From: Paenibacillus sp.
GTDB taxonomy: Bacteria > Bacillota > Bacilli > Paenibacillales > Paenibacillaceae
Assembly: GCA_023512345.1 (NCBI GenBank)
Contig: JAILZT010000028.1
Location: 1-64,000, forward strand
Direction of reading: 5' to 3'
Length of the DNA stretch: 64,000 nt
Part shown: positions 62,953-64,000 of the stretch, one piece after another
Position numbering within the stretch: position 1 is the first letter of the stretch
Layout: every line of letters begins with the position of its first letter
Position numbers and translations under genes: made by a program
Notes under the pieces: model-generated
What the model saw: only the letters and a program-made list of their open reading frames with translations
What the model was told of the DNA's origin: nothing
The model's database searches: none

Positions 62953-63298
62953 AATTGATATAGGTGAGTTTGATGGTAACTCTTGGGAAGAAATAATACA
63001 GCGTTGCTTAAAAGATAAATATGAAAATGACCTATATCAAAGAATGCCAGCCAATGTAAGTGGAGATAGCGGTATTGAAGGTTTAACGATCAACTCAGGA
63101 AAAGTATTTCAGTGTTACTGTCCCGAGAGTCAGTACGAGACAAAAGAACTGACAACAAAGCAAACAAGTAAAATTACGACTGATCTAAAGAAGTTAGTTA
63201 CTTATGAGAAGCAATTAAAGAAGGTACTGGGAGCTCAAAAGATTATGGAATGGCACCTAATCACACCAGAATTTAAGGATAGGAGGTTAGCTGTATGA
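62945..63298 (+). CDS. Short nuclease-like protein (GDxGIEG motif)
   Basis: A 117-residue protein. After a helical start (GNSWEEIIQRCLKDKYENDLYQ) comes GDSGIEGLTINSGKVFQCYCPE, which resembles the GDxGID...QxK core of Mrr-like PD-(D/E)xK nucleases, though Cys-Tyr-Cys replaces the usual Lys. A Lys-rich helix (KQTSKITTDLKKLVTYEKQLKKVLG) and EWHLITPEFKDRR follow. It is short for such a nuclease and may be only its N-terminal domain or a truncated gene. It overlaps its neighbours on both sides (8 and 4 bases). Confidence 0.65.
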   Translation: MYKIDIGEFDGNSWEEIIQRCLKDKYENDLYQRMPANVSGDSGIEGLTINSGKVFQCYCPESQYETKELTTKQTSKITTDLKKLVTYEKQLKKVLGAQKIMEWHLITPEFKDRRLAV

Positions 63299-64000
63299 GT
63301 TTTAAAGCTAAAGTTGATGAATTGCGTAATCAGGCGCAAACAACACAAGCTGCAAACAAAATTATTGATCAGCTCAAAAAGTTAGAAAATAGTAATAATG
63401 AAGATACTTCTTATCGTTGGATTTGGGAGCTTATTCAGAATGCAAAAGATGTAGTTAACTCCACTGGAAAAGTTGATATTCTTGTTAATTTTGATGAATA
63501 CAAAAAAAATATTGAGTTTAAGCATAATGGAAAGCTATTCTTGACAAAGAATATTGTTTTTCTTATCGAACAAGTTTCTACAAAAGAGCGAAATGAAATT
63601 GATAGGAAAGAAAAGAAAATAACGGGAAAGTTTGGAACAGGGTTTCTAACAACTCATTTACTTTCAAAAAAAGTAAATGTAACTGGGTATTTGTGCGATG
63701 AAGATGAGCCTGTATACCAATTCAGTATTGATATTGACCGTTCAAGCGATGATCAGACAAAAATTATCAAGTCAATTGAAGATAGCTGCGAGCAACTTAA
63801 CGAAAATGCAGTAAAAGTTGCAAAAGAAATAAATGAAAGTGATTTTAATACTTGTTTTACATATGAATTAGACGTTCTTGGAATTAAGACAGCAAAGGCA
63901 GGTTTAAATAATTTTGTTGCGTCAATTGCATATGTTTTTGCTTTTGTCTCAGAGATAGAATCAATTACTATTCAAGCTAATACTGTGAAAGGCAATTATG
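63295..64000 (+). CDS. GHKL-type ATPase, sacsin/Hsp90-like N-terminus (partial)
   Basis: Starts at the ATG at 63295 after AGGAGGT and runs off the window (235 residues seen). ATPase motifs of the GHKL superfamily: N-box RWIWELIQNAKDVV (residues 41-54), G1-like FKHNGKLF (about 74-81, HNG replacing the usual DxG), and the lid GKFGTGFLTTHLL (about 111-123), with IEQVSTKER between. This resembles the sacsin-N domain of large bacterial ATPases common in defence islands. Codon use is very AT-rich. It is coupled to the previous gene by an ATGA overlap. Confidence 0.75.
   Translation, partial: MSFKAKVDELRNQAQTTQAANKIIDQLKKLENSNNEDTSYRWIWELIQNAKDVVNSTGKVDILVNFDEYKKNIEFKHNGKLFLTKNIVFLIEQVSTKERNEIDRKEKKITGKFGTGFLTTHLLSKKVNVTGYLCDEDEPVYQFSIDIDRSSDDQTKIIKSIEDSCEQLNENAVKVAKEINESDFNTCFTYELDVLGIKTAKAGLNNFVASIAYVFAFVSEIESITIQANTVKGNY

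Noticed and set aside
1..64000. CRISPR arrays, insertion sequences, rRNA operons
   Set aside because: No repeat-spacer arrays, transposase genes or rRNA sequences were seen in the window.

Overview
The window is the replication-origin region of a spore-forming Firmicute, most likely a Paenibacillus. This is inferred from the Bacillus-type order (gyrA, gyrB, remB, recF, yaaA, dnaN, dnaA, oriC, rpmH, rnpA, yidC, jag, mnmE, mnmG, rsmG, noc, parA, parB), the sporulation-linked genes (yyaC, a YheC/YheD protein) and the form of several proteins. Species was not determined.

Layout: (1) 0.2-11.7 kb is the left replichore: an HD-GYP protein, gyrA, gyrB, remB, recF, yaaA, dnaN and dnaA on the minus strand, with one head-on gene (YheC/YheD). 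(2) The origin is split: a DnaA-box-rich region upstream of dnaA (about 11.8-12.2 kb) and an unwinding-type element between dnaA and dnaN (10.27-10.36 kb) with a DnaA box, a GC-rich spacer and DnaA-trio-like triplets. (3) 12.4-22 kb is the plus-strand run rpmH to parB, with two parS sites. (4) 22-31 kb holds a cysteine-desulfurase-like enzyme, yyaC, a MscS channel, tRNA-Ser(CGA), a probable structured RNA beside yjzC, rpsF-ssb-rpsR and a MutS2-like protein without an Smr domain. (5) 31-43 kb holds cell-surface genes, then a CBS protein, a MazG-like protein, yybS, gdpP, rplI, dnaB (dnaC) and purA. (6) 43.5-52.4 kb is the cell-wall module: a LysM/G5/M23 peptidase, walR, walK, yycH, yycI, walJ and htrA. 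(7) 52.5-59.4 kb holds a cold-shock gene, a YdjO-like zinc protein and cydABDC behind palindromic operators. (8) 59.6-62.5 kb is the tail of the core: a CxxH/CxxC protein, a GNAT protein, EcsC and rlmH.

At the 3' end of rlmH the composition changes abruptly. rlmH is about 63% GC over 62161-62460 by hand count, while the following DNA is about 29% GC (63301-63600). That DNA carries a tightly packed operon: a small protein, a short protein with a GDxGIEG nuclease-like motif, and a GHKL-type (sacsin/Hsp90-like) ATPase cut by the window edge. The 3' end of rlmH is the classic integration site of SCC elements in staphylococci, so this looks like the left end of an integrated, possibly anti-phage, island. 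It is the strongest candidate for an undescribed system here.

Several starts were moved inward from the longest reading frame because a Shine-Dalgarno sequence lies inside the extended frame (gyrA, yaaA, yidC, mnmE, noc, parA, mscS-like, rpsF, purA, csp, cydA, cydB, htrA, walJ). rpmH and the 55-residue CxxH/CxxC gene are very short genes found by direct reading.
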